The notes under the pieces: generated by a model
Database searches by the model: none
What the model saw: only the letters and a program-made list of their open reading frames with translations
Told to the model about the DNA's origin: nothing
From: Bacteroidales bacterium
Lineage (GTDB): Bacteria > Bacteroidota > Bacteroidia > Bacteroidales > UBA932
Direction: 5' to 3'
NCBI GenBank assembly: GCA_029010575.1
Contig: JAQXKS010000052.1
Coordinates: 1-37,104, forward strand
DNA: 37,104 nucleotides
Made by a program: the position numbers and the translations under genes
Shown here: piece by piece, positions 18,141 to 27,909 of the stretch
How the letters are laid out: each line of letters opens with the position of its first letter
How positions within the stretch are numbered: position 1 is the first letter of the stretch

Positions 18141-18881
18141 ATGAAACAGAAAACAATTGGTTTTATTGTCGACTCCTCCAAGGTTGACAATAGAAAAGAG
18201 TATAGGCCTTGTGCATTTATGTCTGATGCACAGGATATAGCCAATATACATGCATCTGCTATTGGTTTCGGATATAAGGATTTGATCACCTCTTCTGCAG
18301 TTTGGGTCCTCTCCAGGCTGAAAGTTAAATATTACTCACATCCCAAGTGGGAAGACACAGTAGCCTTGACTACCTGGCACAAAGGACGCGAAGGAATTAT
18401 GTCGCTCAGAGATTATGAGTTGACAGATACACAGGGAAACATTCTCATAGCAGCGACAAGCTCTTGGCTTATCATCGATCCCAAGACCAGAAAAATGCTC
18501 AGGCCTGACCACATTCTTGGTGAAGGGGGACTTGAAACTTCCTTTGAAAAAGATGCAATTGCCGGTAATTGCGACAAAATAAGAACAAATTTCGACTCAA
18601 TCTTGAATAAAGTGATGGAGCATCAAGTAAGATTCTCCGACATAGACATGAATGCACACACCAATAACACTAAATATTTCGAATGGGCTCTGGACGCCAT
18701 CGACACATCCGTCACCACATCACATGCTGTTCAAGAGTTCCAGATTAACTTCAACCACGAGGCCCAGCTGGGCGATATAGTCGAGCTGAGCACGGCTCAA
18801 ACTGCACCCTTGACCTATTATGTAGAGGGCAACTGCTCAGGCAAAAATATCTTCCAGACCATTATCCAGTTCCAACAATAA
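18141..18881 (+). CDS. Acyl-ACP thioesterase (FatA/FatB family)
   Basis: The 246-residue double hot-dog enzyme should release fatty acids from acyl carrier protein. The first half contains SSAVWVLSRLKVKYYSHPKW and the second the active-site segment FSDIDMNAHTNNTKYFEWAL (about 171-190), where Asp, Asn and His match the catalytic residues of plant-type thioesterases. The frame is open further upstream into pyrG, but the ATG at 18141 follows a promoter and gives the normal N-terminus (MKQKTIGFIVDSSKVDN). It heads a five-gene unit, 13 nt before the 5-alpha-reductase homologue. Whether it acts on fatty or steroid acyl groups is not determinable from sequence. Confidence 0.85.
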   Translation: MKQKTIGFIVDSSKVDNRKEYRPCAFMSDAQDIANIHASAIGFGYKDLITSSAVWVLSRLKVKYYSHPKWEDTVALTTWHKGREGIMSLRDYELTDTQGNILIAATSSWLIIDPKTRKMLRPDHILGEGGLETSFEKDAIAGNCDKIRTNFDSILNKVMEHQVRFSDIDMNAHTNNTKYFEWALDAIDTSVTTSHAVQEFQINFNHEAQLGDIVELSTAQTAPLTYYVEGNCSGKNIFQTIIQFQQ

Positions 18882-18894
18882 AAAAATACCGAAA

Positions 18895-19662
18895 ATGAAT
18901 ATTCATACTTACTACATAGTGATGATCGCTATGTCAATTCTCGCTGTTATAGTATTTATTGCACTTCACCACTTCAAGGCCGGATACGGATACCTGCGAA
19001 ACTCTTCCTGGGGTCCCATGATCAACAACAAACTCGGTTGGGTACTGATGGAATTGCCTGTCTTCATTTCAATGCTGGTATTCTTCCTCTATACAGAAAG
19101 CTACCGTAATCTTACAGTCTCCATAATGACAGGTTTTTTCCTTCTTCACTACTTCCAGAGGTCACTCATTTTTCCGTTCCTGATGAAGGGGAAAAGCAAG
19201 ATTCCTGTGGCAATTGTAGCCATGGGTGTGACATTTAACCTGGTCAATGTCTATATGATAGGCAGCTGGTTATTTGTATTTGCACCCAAGGAGATGTACA
19301 CGACAGAGTGGCTCACAGACCTGCGGTTCATTATTGGTTCATTAATCTTCATTTTCGGAATGGCTGTGAATATCCACTCTGACTACATCATTAGGCATCT
19401 TCGCAAGCCCGGCGACACAGCACACTACATCCCTATGGGAGGAATGTTCAAATATGTATCATCTGCAAATTATTATGGTGAAATTACAGAATGGCTTGGT
19501 TTTGCAATATTGACATGGAGTATGCCGGGTGCACTCTTTTGCATCTGGACGTTTGCAAACCTTGCCCCCAGGGCATTCTCCCTTTACGATAAATATGCAG
19601 AAGAATTTGGTGAAGAATTCACATCCCTGCACCGCAAAAAAGTGTTACCCTTTATATATTAA
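18895..19662 (+). CDS. Steroid 5-alpha-reductase family membrane protein
   Basis: A 255-residue integral membrane protein with about six or seven hydrophobic segments. Residues matching the mammalian SRD5A active site are visible: MELPVFI with Glu53, LLHYFQRSLIFPF with His85, Tyr86 and Arg89, and the NADPH-side signature GMFKYVSSANYYGEITEW (about 184-201). The C-terminus HRKKVLPFIY is also family-like. These enzymes reduce the C4-C5 double bond of 3-oxo-delta-4 steroids with NADPH. Homologues in gut Bacteroidales are known to act on 3-oxo bile acids, which is plausible here. An enoyl-reductase role in lipid metabolism is the alternative. It is 2 nt before the flavin reductase gene. Confidence 0.85.
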   Translation: MNIHTYYIVMIAMSILAVIVFIALHHFKAGYGYLRNSSWGPMINNKLGWVLMELPVFISMLVFFLYTESYRNLTVSIMTGFFLLHYFQRSLIFPFLMKGKSKIPVAIVAMGVTFNLVNVYMIGSWLFVFAPKEMYTTEWLTDLRFIIGSLIFIFGMAVNIHSDYIIRHLRKPGDTAHYIPMGGMFKYVSSANYYGEITEWLGFAILTWSMPGALFCIWTFANLAPRAFSLYDKYAEEFGEEFTSLHRKKVLPFIY

Positions 19663-19664
19663 CA

Positions 19665-20906
19665 ATGGAATCAAAATTATTTACACCGGGCAAAATAGGC
19701 CCTATAGAAATCAAGAACAGGATAATCAGGGCATCAGCCTTCGAGGCAATGTGCCCCGGTCATAAACCTTCACAACAGCTCAAGGATTATCATACTGCAG
19801 TGGCAAAAGGCGGGGTCGGAATGACCAATGTTGCCTACGCAGCCGTATGTCAGAGCGGCCTCTCTTTCGAAAGCCAGCTCATCATGGATCCTTCCAACAT
19901 CCCCGGATTCAAAGACCTTACAGACTCGATACACCGGTACGACACCAAGGCATGTATCCAGCTTGGACACTGTGGAAACATGTCGCACAAGCGTGTCTGC
20001 GGCTGTCTGCCCGTGGGAGCCTCTACCGGTTTCAACCTCTACTCCCCTACCTTTGTCCACGGACTCAAAGAGAGCGAGATGATTCAGATCGCCAAGAAAC
20101 ATGGCGATGCAGTCAGGATAGCAATTGATGGCGGTTTTGATGCTGTTGAAATACACGCCGGACATGGATACCTCATCTCACAATTCCTCTCTCCTTACAC
20201 CAACCACAGACGCGACCAGTATGGAGGTTCATTCTCTAACAGAATGAAATTCATGGACATGTGCATGAACGAAGTGATGGAAGCTGCTTCTGACAGAATA
20301 GCAGTAATGGTAAAGACAAATACCTCTGATGGTTTCAAGGGAGGTCTGGGAGTAAGTGAGTGTATAGAGGTTGCAAAAAGGCTCGAATACCTCGGTGCGC
20401 ATTGTCTTGTCCTGAGTGGTGGGTTCGTTAGTAGAGCTCCGATGTATGTCATGAAAGGAGCAATGCCAATCAGTACCCTGACAGACTATATGCCATGGAA
20501 ATCTCTCTGGTGGCTAAAGATCGGAGTCAACCTATTCGGCAAGATGATGATCAAGAACGAGCCGTTCAAGGAGGCTTTTTTCCTCGAAGATGCCCTGCGT
20601 TTCAGACAGGAACTCAAGATGCCACTTGCACTTGTGGGAGGTCTCCACTCACGTGAAAGTCTCGAAAAGGCCATCAACTCAGGATTTGAATTCACAGAGA
20701 TGGCCCGTCCGCTGGTACACGATCCAGACTTCGTAAACAAACTCAGGGAAGGCAAGGTGGAAAGGAGCGGATGCCAGCATGCCAACTATTGCGTTGCCAG
20801 GATCTGGAACAAGGATATGCAGTGCCACGAAAACTGCACCCTCTCCGCAAGAATGGAGAAAGAGATCCGGAAGAATATAAAATATGCATCATTATCAAAC
20901 AAATAA
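19665..20906 (+). CDS. NADH:flavin oxidoreductase (Old Yellow Enzyme/Bai type)
   Basis: The 413-residue protein has the FMN-binding TIM barrel of the OYE family: FTPGKIGPIEIKNRIIRA at the N-terminus, IQLGHCGNMSHK near residue 100, and the catalytic block VEIHAGHGYLISQFLSPYTN, then HRRDQYGGSFSNRMKF, near 160-200. MARPLVHDPDF near 346 is the conserved C-terminal loop. It lacks the flavodoxin-like FAD/NAD domains of full-length 2,4-dienoyl-CoA reductase. The short tail keeps cysteines (Cys370, 376, 387, 391), but an Ala occupies position 373 where a cluster Cys is usual. Such reductases saturate C=C bonds next to a ketone, including 5-beta reduction of steroids. It is in one operon with the 5-alpha-reductase homologue. 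Confidence 0.88.
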   Translation: MESKLFTPGKIGPIEIKNRIIRASAFEAMCPGHKPSQQLKDYHTAVAKGGVGMTNVAYAAVCQSGLSFESQLIMDPSNIPGFKDLTDSIHRYDTKACIQLGHCGNMSHKRVCGCLPVGASTGFNLYSPTFVHGLKESEMIQIAKKHGDAVRIAIDGGFDAVEIHAGHGYLISQFLSPYTNHRRDQYGGSFSNRMKFMDMCMNEVMEAASDRIAVMVKTNTSDGFKGGLGVSECIEVAKRLEYLGAHCLVLSGGFVSRAPMYVMKGAMPISTLTDYMPWKSLWWLKIGVNLFGKMMIKNEPFKEAFFLEDALRFRQELKMPLALVGGLHSRESLEKAINSGFEFTEMARPLVHDPDFVNKLREGKVERSGCQHANYCVARIWNKDMQCHENCTLSARMEKEIRKNIKYASLSNK

Positions 20907-20917
20907 ATAATCCACCT

Positions 20918-23145
20918 ATGAGAAACAGACTCTTTATAGCAGCTATTTGGCTGATAGCTATAGTAAGTTGCACAGGGAACGCGCGTACGCCTAAGATAGA
21001 AGAGACCAGGAAACTTCAATCACCCGACAGACGTCTTGAACTCACATTCGGGCTTACGCGTTTAGGCGAGCCTCTATACACCCTTAGCTTTGATGGGAAA
21101 AAAGTCATCAACGAAAGCCGTATGGGATTTGAAATTGTTCACGAAGGGGGAATAAACGATGTTCAGCCCTTCATGGCAGACTGGACCATCAAGGAGAGCA
21201 ACACCATCCTCCATCCCTCCGAGCTCAAAAAAGGCTTCTCAATAGACACTGTTACCTATAACAATGTCAACTCGTCTTGGGCTCCGGTATGGGGAGAAGA
21301 GAGCATCATTACCGAAAATTACAATGAGATGGCTATTACTCTCCATCAAAAAACAGAAGATGGCCGTGAACGAGATATACTGATTAGATTCAGACTCTTC
21401 AATGACGGATTGGGCTTCAGATATGAATTCCCCAGACAGCAGAATCTGGGATACTTCATTATCGGCAATGAGCTTACAGAATTTTCAATGGCCGAAGACC
21501 TTACCGCATTCTGGATTGCAGGGGACTACGATGCCAATGAATTCAGATACGAGACATCACATCTGAGTGAAATAGCCACACTTTATCCCGACTTTGACAG
21601 AAGCGGAAACTCATGTATATGTCCAATGCCGGTACCGGGAGTCCAGACACCTGTAATGATGAAAAGCGACAACGGAGGTCTCTATGTCAATATCCACGAG
21701 GCCGCTCTTGACGACTTCTCTTCCATGCAGCTGGAAATCAGAGATGGAAAACGCTTTGTTGCACACCTTGTCCCTGATGTATTGGGAAACAGAGGCTACA
21801 TCCAGACACCACACCACTCACCCTGGAGAACAGTCATTGTCGCCGACAATGCTCCTTCAATTCTCGAAAGCAGACTCATCCTTAACCTCAATGAGCCCTG
21901 TGCCATAGAAGATACAGACTGGATTCGTCCTCAGAAATTCGTAGGAGTGTGGTGGCAGATGTTTGCACCCGGACAGGGAACATGGTCATACACCGACGAA
22001 CCCAATATCAGACTAGGTATCACTGACTATACCAAGACCAAACCGAATAATACACATGCAGCCAATACAGAAAAGTCAAGAAGTACATCGACTTCGCAGC
22101 AAATAATTCAATAGAGGGTGTATTGGTAGAGGGCTGGAATGAAGGTTGGGAAGACTGGTTTGGACAGTTCAAAGATTTTGTATTTGACTTTATTACTCCA
22201 TATCCTGATTTTGATGTAGTCAAACTTCGCGAATATGCAAAGAGCAAAGGAGTCAGCCTCATAATGCACCATGAAACATCCGGTTCTACACAGAACTACG
22301 AAAAGTATCTGGATAGGGCATACCAATTCATGAAGGACAACAACTACTCCGTAGTAAAAAGCGGTTATGTAGGGGCAATACTTCCAAGAGGTTCACACCA
22401 CTATGACCAGCAATCCGTAAATCACTACCTGCACTGTATACGCAGAGGTGCCGACTATCAGGTAATGATCGATGCACACGAACCTGTAAGGCCAACCGGT
22501 ATGCATAGGACATATCCCAACTATATGGCAGCCGAATCCGGTAGAGGTACTGAATTCGAGTCATTCGGACCTGTTGGCAATCCACCTGAACACACTACTA
22601 TCCTCCCTTTCACACGCTTTATTGGAGGACCAATGGACTACACCCCTGGTATTTTCCAGCAGAAGATGTCATATTACGATGGTAAATCTCAGGCGCAGAT
22701 ACACACTACACTGACCAAGCAGCTCGCACTTTATGTAGTACTCTACTCTCCCATCCAGATGGTGGCAGACCTTCCCGAAAACTACGCAAGGTTCGATGAT
22801 GCCTTCACTTTCATCCGTAATGTCCCTACAGACTGGGACTACACCAAAGTTCTCGAAGCTGAACCAGGAGACTACATCACAACAGCCCGCAAAGCAAAAG
22901 GTCAGGATAGATGGTTCATTGGGGCCATCACCGATGAAAATGAGAGGACAGCTCTCATCGACCTCTCAAAACTACCTCTGAAAGATGGAAAAGAGTACAC
23001 AGCAGTAATATATGCTGATGGAGCCGATGCATCATGGGATGATAACCCGCAGAGTTATACCATCTCCACAAAAAAGGTTAACTCAAAGAGTCTTCTTGAA
23101 ATCCACCTTGCAAAATCAGGCGGATGTGCAATAGAACTGAAATAG
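20918..23145 (+). pseudogene. GH97 glycoside hydrolase (SusB-like alpha-glucosidase), frameshifted
   Basis: The intact product would be a periplasmic or surface lipoprotein of about 742 residues, the size of SusB. The signal peptide MRNRLFIAAIWLIAIVSC ends in a lipobox. The beta-sandwich half is followed by a TIM barrel with GVLVEGWNEGWEDWFG, the DAHEPVRPTGMHRTYPN segment and ESGRGTEFE, Glu residues typical of the inverting SusB subgroup. At 22070-22075 the run GAAAAG breaks the frame. Upstream reading ends at 22114, while downstream homology (KKYIDFAANN) begins at 22075 in another frame. One extra A restores NTEKVKKYIDFA. It is either a young pseudogene or a sequencing error; both halves are otherwise well conserved. 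Confidence 0.85.
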
Positions 23146-23157
23146 ACAATTAAAGAT

Positions 23158-24840
23158 ATGAACAGAATATTTAATTCAATTATGACTGCTGCTATAATTG
23201 CCGGAGCTGCCGGATGCACCTGCTCTTCACCAGAGAAGGAACTTCAGTCAATAATAGACAACACCGTTGAAAAATATGAACCTCTCTTCAAAGAGGCCAA
23301 CCTTGCATATTGGAACGGAGCCATCAGCGGGAAAGCAGAAGACTTCGAAGCATACTCGCAAGCTAATATGAAACTTACTGAGATCCTTTCCGACGCTCAA
23401 ACCTTTTCGAAACTCAAGCAGATAAAGGAATCCGGAAAAGTTTCCGACCCTGTACTGAAAAGAGAACTGGAGATACTGTATAACATGTATCTCTCGAAAC
23501 AGGCAGACACGACACTGCTCCATGCCATAATCCAGAAAGAGATGGAGATCGAGCAGAAATATTCGGGATTCAGAGCTCTCCATAATGGCAGGTCAATAGA
23601 CGACAACGAGGTCGAAAGAATACTCAAGACATCGCTTGACAGCAAAGAGCTTGAGAATGTATGGAAAGCACACAAACAAATCGGAAAGGTCGTAAGTCAG
23701 GATATTATAGAGGTGGTAAAACTCAGAAACAAACTGGCTGTTAGCCTTGGATTTAGGGATTATTATGACATGAGCCTTTCCCTCGGAGGTGCCTCACCTG
23801 AAGAGGTCTATGAACTGCTCGATGAAGTCGACTCCCTCACCTCAGAGAGTTTTGCCCAGGTAAAAAAGGAGATGGACAGAATATTCGCAAAGAAATATTC
23901 AATAAAGGAAGCAGAACTACGTCCCTGGCACTATCAGAACAGATACTTCCAGGAAGCTCCAGAGCTCTATCCTGTAGATCTGGACAGCTACTACGCTGAG
24001 GCTGACCTACGTAAGATTACCATAGATTACTACGCATCAATAGGCATAGATATTACCTCCATGATGGATGCAAGTGACCTCTACTCCAAACCTGGCAAAA
24101 ATCAGCACGCCTTCTGTACCGACATTGACAGAAGAGGAGATGTCAGGGTATTATGCAATCTTAGCAACAATGAGCGCTGGATGGGAACCATGCTTCACGA
24201 ATTCGGACACGCCGTTTACTCGAAAGGACATGACGAAAACGAAGAGCTTCCATACCTTCTCAGAGATGCTGCGGCAATGTTCACCACAGAAGCAGCTGCA
24301 ATGCTCTTTGAAAGACAGAGCAAGAATCCCCAATGGATGAAACACTACATCGGTATAAGCGACCAAGAGGCTGAAAGAATCTCTGACGCCTGCATCAAGT
24401 CCGCCCGTCTGAAACAGCTCGTATTCAGCAGGTGGGTACAGGTGGTATCGCGTTTCGAGAAGGGAATGTATGCTGATCCCGATCAGGACCTCAACAAACT
24501 CTGGTGGGACCTGGCAGAAAAATACCAGCTTCTCAAACGTCCCGATAATTGGGACAATGCCGACTGGGCATCAAAGATCCATATTGCCATCTACCCCTGC
24601 TACTACCATAACTATCAGCTTGGTGAGCTCTTTGCTTCACAGATGCACCATTATATCATAAACAACGTGACAAAGAGCAAAGATCTCAGACACGACACAT
24701 ATATCGGTAACAAAGAAGTAGGCAAGTGGATAAATGACAACGTCTTCCGTCCCGGAATGCTCTACCATTGGAACGATATGATTGAGAGGGCTACAGGCGA
24801 AAAACTCACAGCCAAGTATTATCAGGAAGAGTTCAGATAA
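23158..24840 (+). CDS. Zinc dipeptidyl carboxypeptidase-like lipoprotein (M2/M3 clan)
   Basis: A 560-residue exported lipoprotein (MNRIFNSIMTAAIIAGAAGC, lipobox AAGC). It is largely alpha-helical with the metallopeptidase motif HEFGHAVY (His347, Glu348, His351) and a likely third zinc ligand Glu378 in FTTEAAAMLFER. Layout and length resemble the angiotensin-converting enzyme (M2) and oligopeptidase (M3) families, which remove dipeptides or short segments from peptides. GASPEEVYELLDEVD (about 210-225) and PGMLYHWNDMIERATGEKL at the C-terminus are family-like. It is last in the five-gene unit, 12 nt after GH97, and is followed by a strong terminator. M2 is favoured but not certain. Confidence 0.85.
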   Translation: MNRIFNSIMTAAIIAGAAGCTCSSPEKELQSIIDNTVEKYEPLFKEANLAYWNGAISGKAEDFEAYSQANMKLTEILSDAQTFSKLKQIKESGKVSDPVLKRELEILYNMYLSKQADTTLLHAIIQKEMEIEQKYSGFRALHNGRSIDDNEVERILKTSLDSKELENVWKAHKQIGKVVSQDIIEVVKLRNKLAVSLGFRDYYDMSLSLGGASPEEVYELLDEVDSLTSESFAQVKKEMDRIFAKKYSIKEAELRPWHYQNRYFQEAPELYPVDLDSYYAEADLRKITIDYYASIGIDITSMMDASDLYSKPGKNQHAFCTDIDRRGDVRVLCNLSNNERWMGTMLHEFGHAVYSKGHDENEELPYLLRDAAAMFTTEAAAMLFERQSKNPQWMKHYIGISDQEAERISDACIKSARLKQLVFSRWVQVVSRFEKGMYADPDQDLNKLWWDLAEKYQLLKRPDNWDNADWASKIHIAIYPCYYHNYQLGELFASQMHHYIINNVTKSKDLRHDTYIGNKEVGKWINDNVFRPGMLYHWNDMIERATGEKLTAKYYQEEFR

Positions 24841-24865
24841 AAACTGAAACTTTCAGGATTGTTTC

Positions 24866-24906
24866 AAAAGCCGATGTCATAATCAGAATATGACACCGGC
24901 TTTTTT
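24866..24906 (+). terminator. Intrinsic terminator of the thioesterase-to-peptidase operon
   Basis: AAAAGCCG-A-TGTCATA pairs with TATGACA-C-CGGCTTTT around a short loop, followed by six T. It may also act weakly on the opposite strand, as the minus-strand Ig-repeat gene ends at 24940. Confidence 0.9.
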
Positions 24907-24939
24907 AGATACAATCACATATAATTACAATTGCACAGA

Positions 24940-27909
24940 TCAATTGTCCGGATCATTGTAGAATTTTCCGCTTTGATCCTGTCTAATGTAGAAAAATTGA
25001 TATGGTACACCCTTTAATCCCGTTTCGAATTTACCCGTACTCTGGTCAATCAGGTAACTTCTCGGTACTACATAATCAAAAACTGTAAACTGATAATTAT
25101 ATGAAGATTCCTCTTCTAGCTGGACAGTAAATATCTCAGGTTCGTTTCCAGTCTGGGCAATGGTATGTCTTACGGCATCTTGCGGATAACAAATCAGAAG
25201 AGCCCCTGCAAGCGGATGAGAAGCCTCTGAATAGACAAGACTAGCTGAGCGTGGTTTCCAACGGGATTCCATATAGTATCTGACAATGGCATCCTGTCTG
25301 TTTACATCTATTGTTGCTCCAGGTACAAGCCCTACTTCATATTCAAGATATTTAAATACCTTCAGATACAGTTTGTTTGTAGAATACCTGCCTGTCCTGT
25401 CCCATCCCTCAAGCGTATATATGCCGCAAGCATTATTTCTTGCTGTCACTACTCCTAATGAAGTAATAACGATGTCGTCGCTCTCTCTTCCGTCACTGTC
25501 TGTTATTTTCCAATTGATATTTGTATTAGGAGCCGATACGGTATTCAATCTTACCGAAACAGGGTATCTGTTAACAGATGGCGTCTGAGGGAACGAAGAT
25601 ACATTAAGAAGTGTGTCCCCCAAGGCAAATGACGCTTTAACAGCCGGCTGTACCACTACATCTGCATCTGCATATACAGCAGGATAATCCTTGAAATATG
25701 CCCTTATCCTGACACTGCTTCCGGCACTGCGTCTGATACCTGTGATTCTTCCATCTGCTGTCAGATTGACATAGGCATTTCCGGACAAGATTTTCCACTC
25801 CACATCCATACCGGTAGCAGGAACTGTAGTGCAAGTCAGGAACGAACTCATTCCTTCATAAATTTCAATCTTGGATGGCATAGTCAAAGTAGGCTTGACC
25901 ACATTGAACCTGACACTGTCCCCTGCCCCACATACCGAAGATGCTCTTACAACATACCTGCCCACTGACAAAGGAACGATTTCATTGTCAGTGTTTATTG
26001 TAACACCTTCAGAATTATTCGAAGAATAAGAGACCTCCACATCAGATGGTATCCTCTCTGAGAATTTCAATGGTATTTTCTGGCCAAGATATATCGGAGA
26101 AGGAACGGAACTCTTGTCAATTACAACAGAGCCGGTATTTACTTCGAAAGCAGCTTTCTGGGTTACATTATTCAAAGATGCTATTAACTCGTATTTTCCA
26201 ATAGTACGATTGTTCAGATAATCTCCAGCGGTGTTTATAGCGTAAATAGTATTTGATGAAAAACTTACAGCATCAGGATCTCCTTCGGTACAGGTCAGTG
26301 AGAATCGTGGAGTTCCTTGAGGATCTGCACTCCATTCAAGTCCAAGAGGTGTATTGTACCCAGGATAAAGAACCTGCGGAATATATACTCCAGAAAAACT
26401 TCTGTCCTTTACTCTAATGAAGATATCCTTTGTGTGATTTCCCTCCATTGTCATTACAGTCAGGATACAGGTACCAACAGACATTCCTGTAACCTCTCCA
26501 GAAGAATCAAACAAGATTACATTAGGAGAGCTGCACCTCCATATAAGATTCTTGTTCTGAGCATTTGAAGGATAGAAGATAACATTGATTTTCGCACTTC
26601 TTGCAACATAAAGTTCCAAGGAATCGGGTTCTACCCTTATAGAATCAATGTATACAAAGGTATCCACTTTGACTTCAGAAGAGGAAGACACACCTGATTC
26701 ATCAGTCGCCTTGGCAATTATCCTGCATTGTCCATCAGATACGGCAGTCACAGTCCCCCTGTTATCAACACTGGCGACTGAGGGGTCAGTGGACATCCAG
26801 GAAAGATTTGGGTTATACGCAGAAGATGGAGATATCGTTGCAGTAAGACTTTTCATCTGACCGGCTTGAGTAAATTCCAGTAACCTGGGAGAGAGCGTAA
26901 TCTCCTGAACAAGGTCCTTCATCCCAGAGACATCAATCCTCCAGCCATTTTCGTTGATTCCGTCACCTGAAAAATTTGTATGGCATACATACATTGTATT
27001 TCTCATAACATCAAAATTGTCAAGCATACGGCCATTGTGCAGATAATATCTGTAAACCAGTGAATCATCCACCTTCACAGCGCTGCGGTATTTCACCACT
27101 ATCTCCACAAAAGAAGCCAGGTCATTATATGGTTCGGGCGGAATATGTTCATTCTCATAAATGTTTCCATCCAGCAGATTTCCCTGAGCATTTTCAGGAA
27201 GGTACAGATCCACTCCTGTGGTAAATAAAGTGGAAAGATCTTCTCCGCTCTTGGACTCCCCAACGCTTGTAATATCACGCAGAGTCTCCGCTTTGGAACT
27301 TTTGAAATAGTGGACATTTCTGTTGATATTTTTAAGTGAGATTCTCTTTATATCAAACTCTTTGACACTATTGTCAAGACCCGAAGTATCAACTATTATC
27401 CTGAACTTGGAAATCAGTCTTGACAGTTCCATTTCCAAATTGCATTGTTCTCCGTCAAAACTGTTCTTCGTGACCCTGCCGCTTAGAGGCAGATTTGTCG
27501 CTTCAGCAATTCTATCCACACTTAAGAAAGTATGATACAGCTCCTTTATGGAGAGAGTATCGCGTATCTTTTCATCTGCAGTCACATTTCCTGTATTCGC
27601 AATTGCATAGAAATGATATGTCTCTCCCTTCTGGAAAGGCATTTTGATATGTAATGAATCCTTCTCGCTGTATTTTGCGTAAACCAGTTTACCCTTTGAG
27701 TCATATATCATCAAATTGACGCTTGAAATGTCATCCGATGATTCTGAAGGGATCATCTGTAGAGCCAGTTCTCCGGTAATGAAACTATCAGCTCCCTCTT
27801 TAGTGCAAGAGCAGAAAAGAGGGAGAACAGATAGTGCCAATAATAATATGACACTCATAACTATCAACAATAAACCATTAGAATTCCTTGTCAAATGTAG
27901 GCAACACAT
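24940..27909 (-). CDS. Large Ig-repeat (BIG_2) surface lipoprotein, probable fimbrial tip/adhesin
   Basis: A 989-residue lipoprotein: a hydrophobic stretch ends in FCSC near residue 35. Residues about 40-335 resemble Bacteroidales fimbrial accessory proteins, with RNTMYVCHTNFSG near 308. Two typical BIG_2 Ig-like domains follow (about 337-420 and 423-505, e.g. NLSWMSTDPSVASVDNRGTV). Further weaker beta domains continue to the C-terminus, including another Ig-like repeat near 660-740. The maximal start at 27909 overlaps the fimbrillin gene by 32 bp and supplies an Arg to the signal peptide. An ATG at 27858 gives no overlap but an uncharged n-region. Function as an adhesin or tip is inferred from domain content and context. 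Confidence 0.7.
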   Translation of the reverse strand: MCCLHLTRNSNGLLLIVMSVILLLALSVLPLFCSCTKEGADSFITGELALQMIPSESSDDISSVNLMIYDSKGKLVYAKYSEKDSLHIKMPFQKGETYHFYAIANTGNVTADEKIRDTLSIKELYHTFLSVDRIAEATNLPLSGRVTKNSFDGEQCNLEMELSRLISKFRIIVDTSGLDNSVKEFDIKRISLKNINRNVHYFKSSKAETLRDITSVGESKSGEDLSTLFTTGVDLYLPENAQGNLLDGNIYENEHIPPEPYNDLASFVEIVVKYRSAVKVDDSLVYRYYLHNGRMLDNFDVMRNTMYVCHTNFSGDGINENGWRIDVSGMKDLVQEITLSPRLLEFTQAGQMKSLTATISPSSAYNPNLSWMSTDPSVASVDNRGTVTAVSDGQCRIIAKATDESGVSSSSEVKVDTFVYIDSIRVEPDSLELYVARSAKINVIFYPSNAQNKNLIWRCSSPNVILFDSSGEVTGMSVGTCILTVMTMEGNHTKDIFIRVKDRSFSGVYIPQVLYPGYNTPLGLEWSADPQGTPRFSLTCTEGDPDAVSFSSNTIYAINTAGDYLNNRTIGKYELIASLNNVTQKAAFEVNTGSVVIDKSSVPSPIYLGQKIPLKFSERIPSDVEVSYSSNNSEGVTINTDNEIVPLSVGRYVVRASSVCGAGDSVRFNVVKPTLTMPSKIEIYEGMSSFLTCTTVPATGMDVEWKILSGNAYVNLTADGRITGIRRSAGSSVRIRAYFKDYPAVYADADVVVQPAVKASFALGDTLLNVSSFPQTPSVNRYPVSVRLNTVSAPNTNINWKITDSDGRESDDIVITSLGVVTARNNACGIYTLEGWDRTGRYSTNKLYLKVFKYLEYEVGLVPGATIDVNRQDAIVRYYMESRWKPRSASLVYSEASHPLAGALLICYPQDAVRHTIAQTGNEPEIFTVQLEEESSYNYQFTVFDYVVPRSYLIDQSTGKFETGLKGVPYQFFYIRQDQSGKFYNDPDN

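Noticed and set aside
22060-22125. Programmed ribosomal frameshift in GH97
   Set aside because: GAAAAG is not a classical slippery heptamer and no stimulatory hairpin or internal Shine-Dalgarno is apparent.
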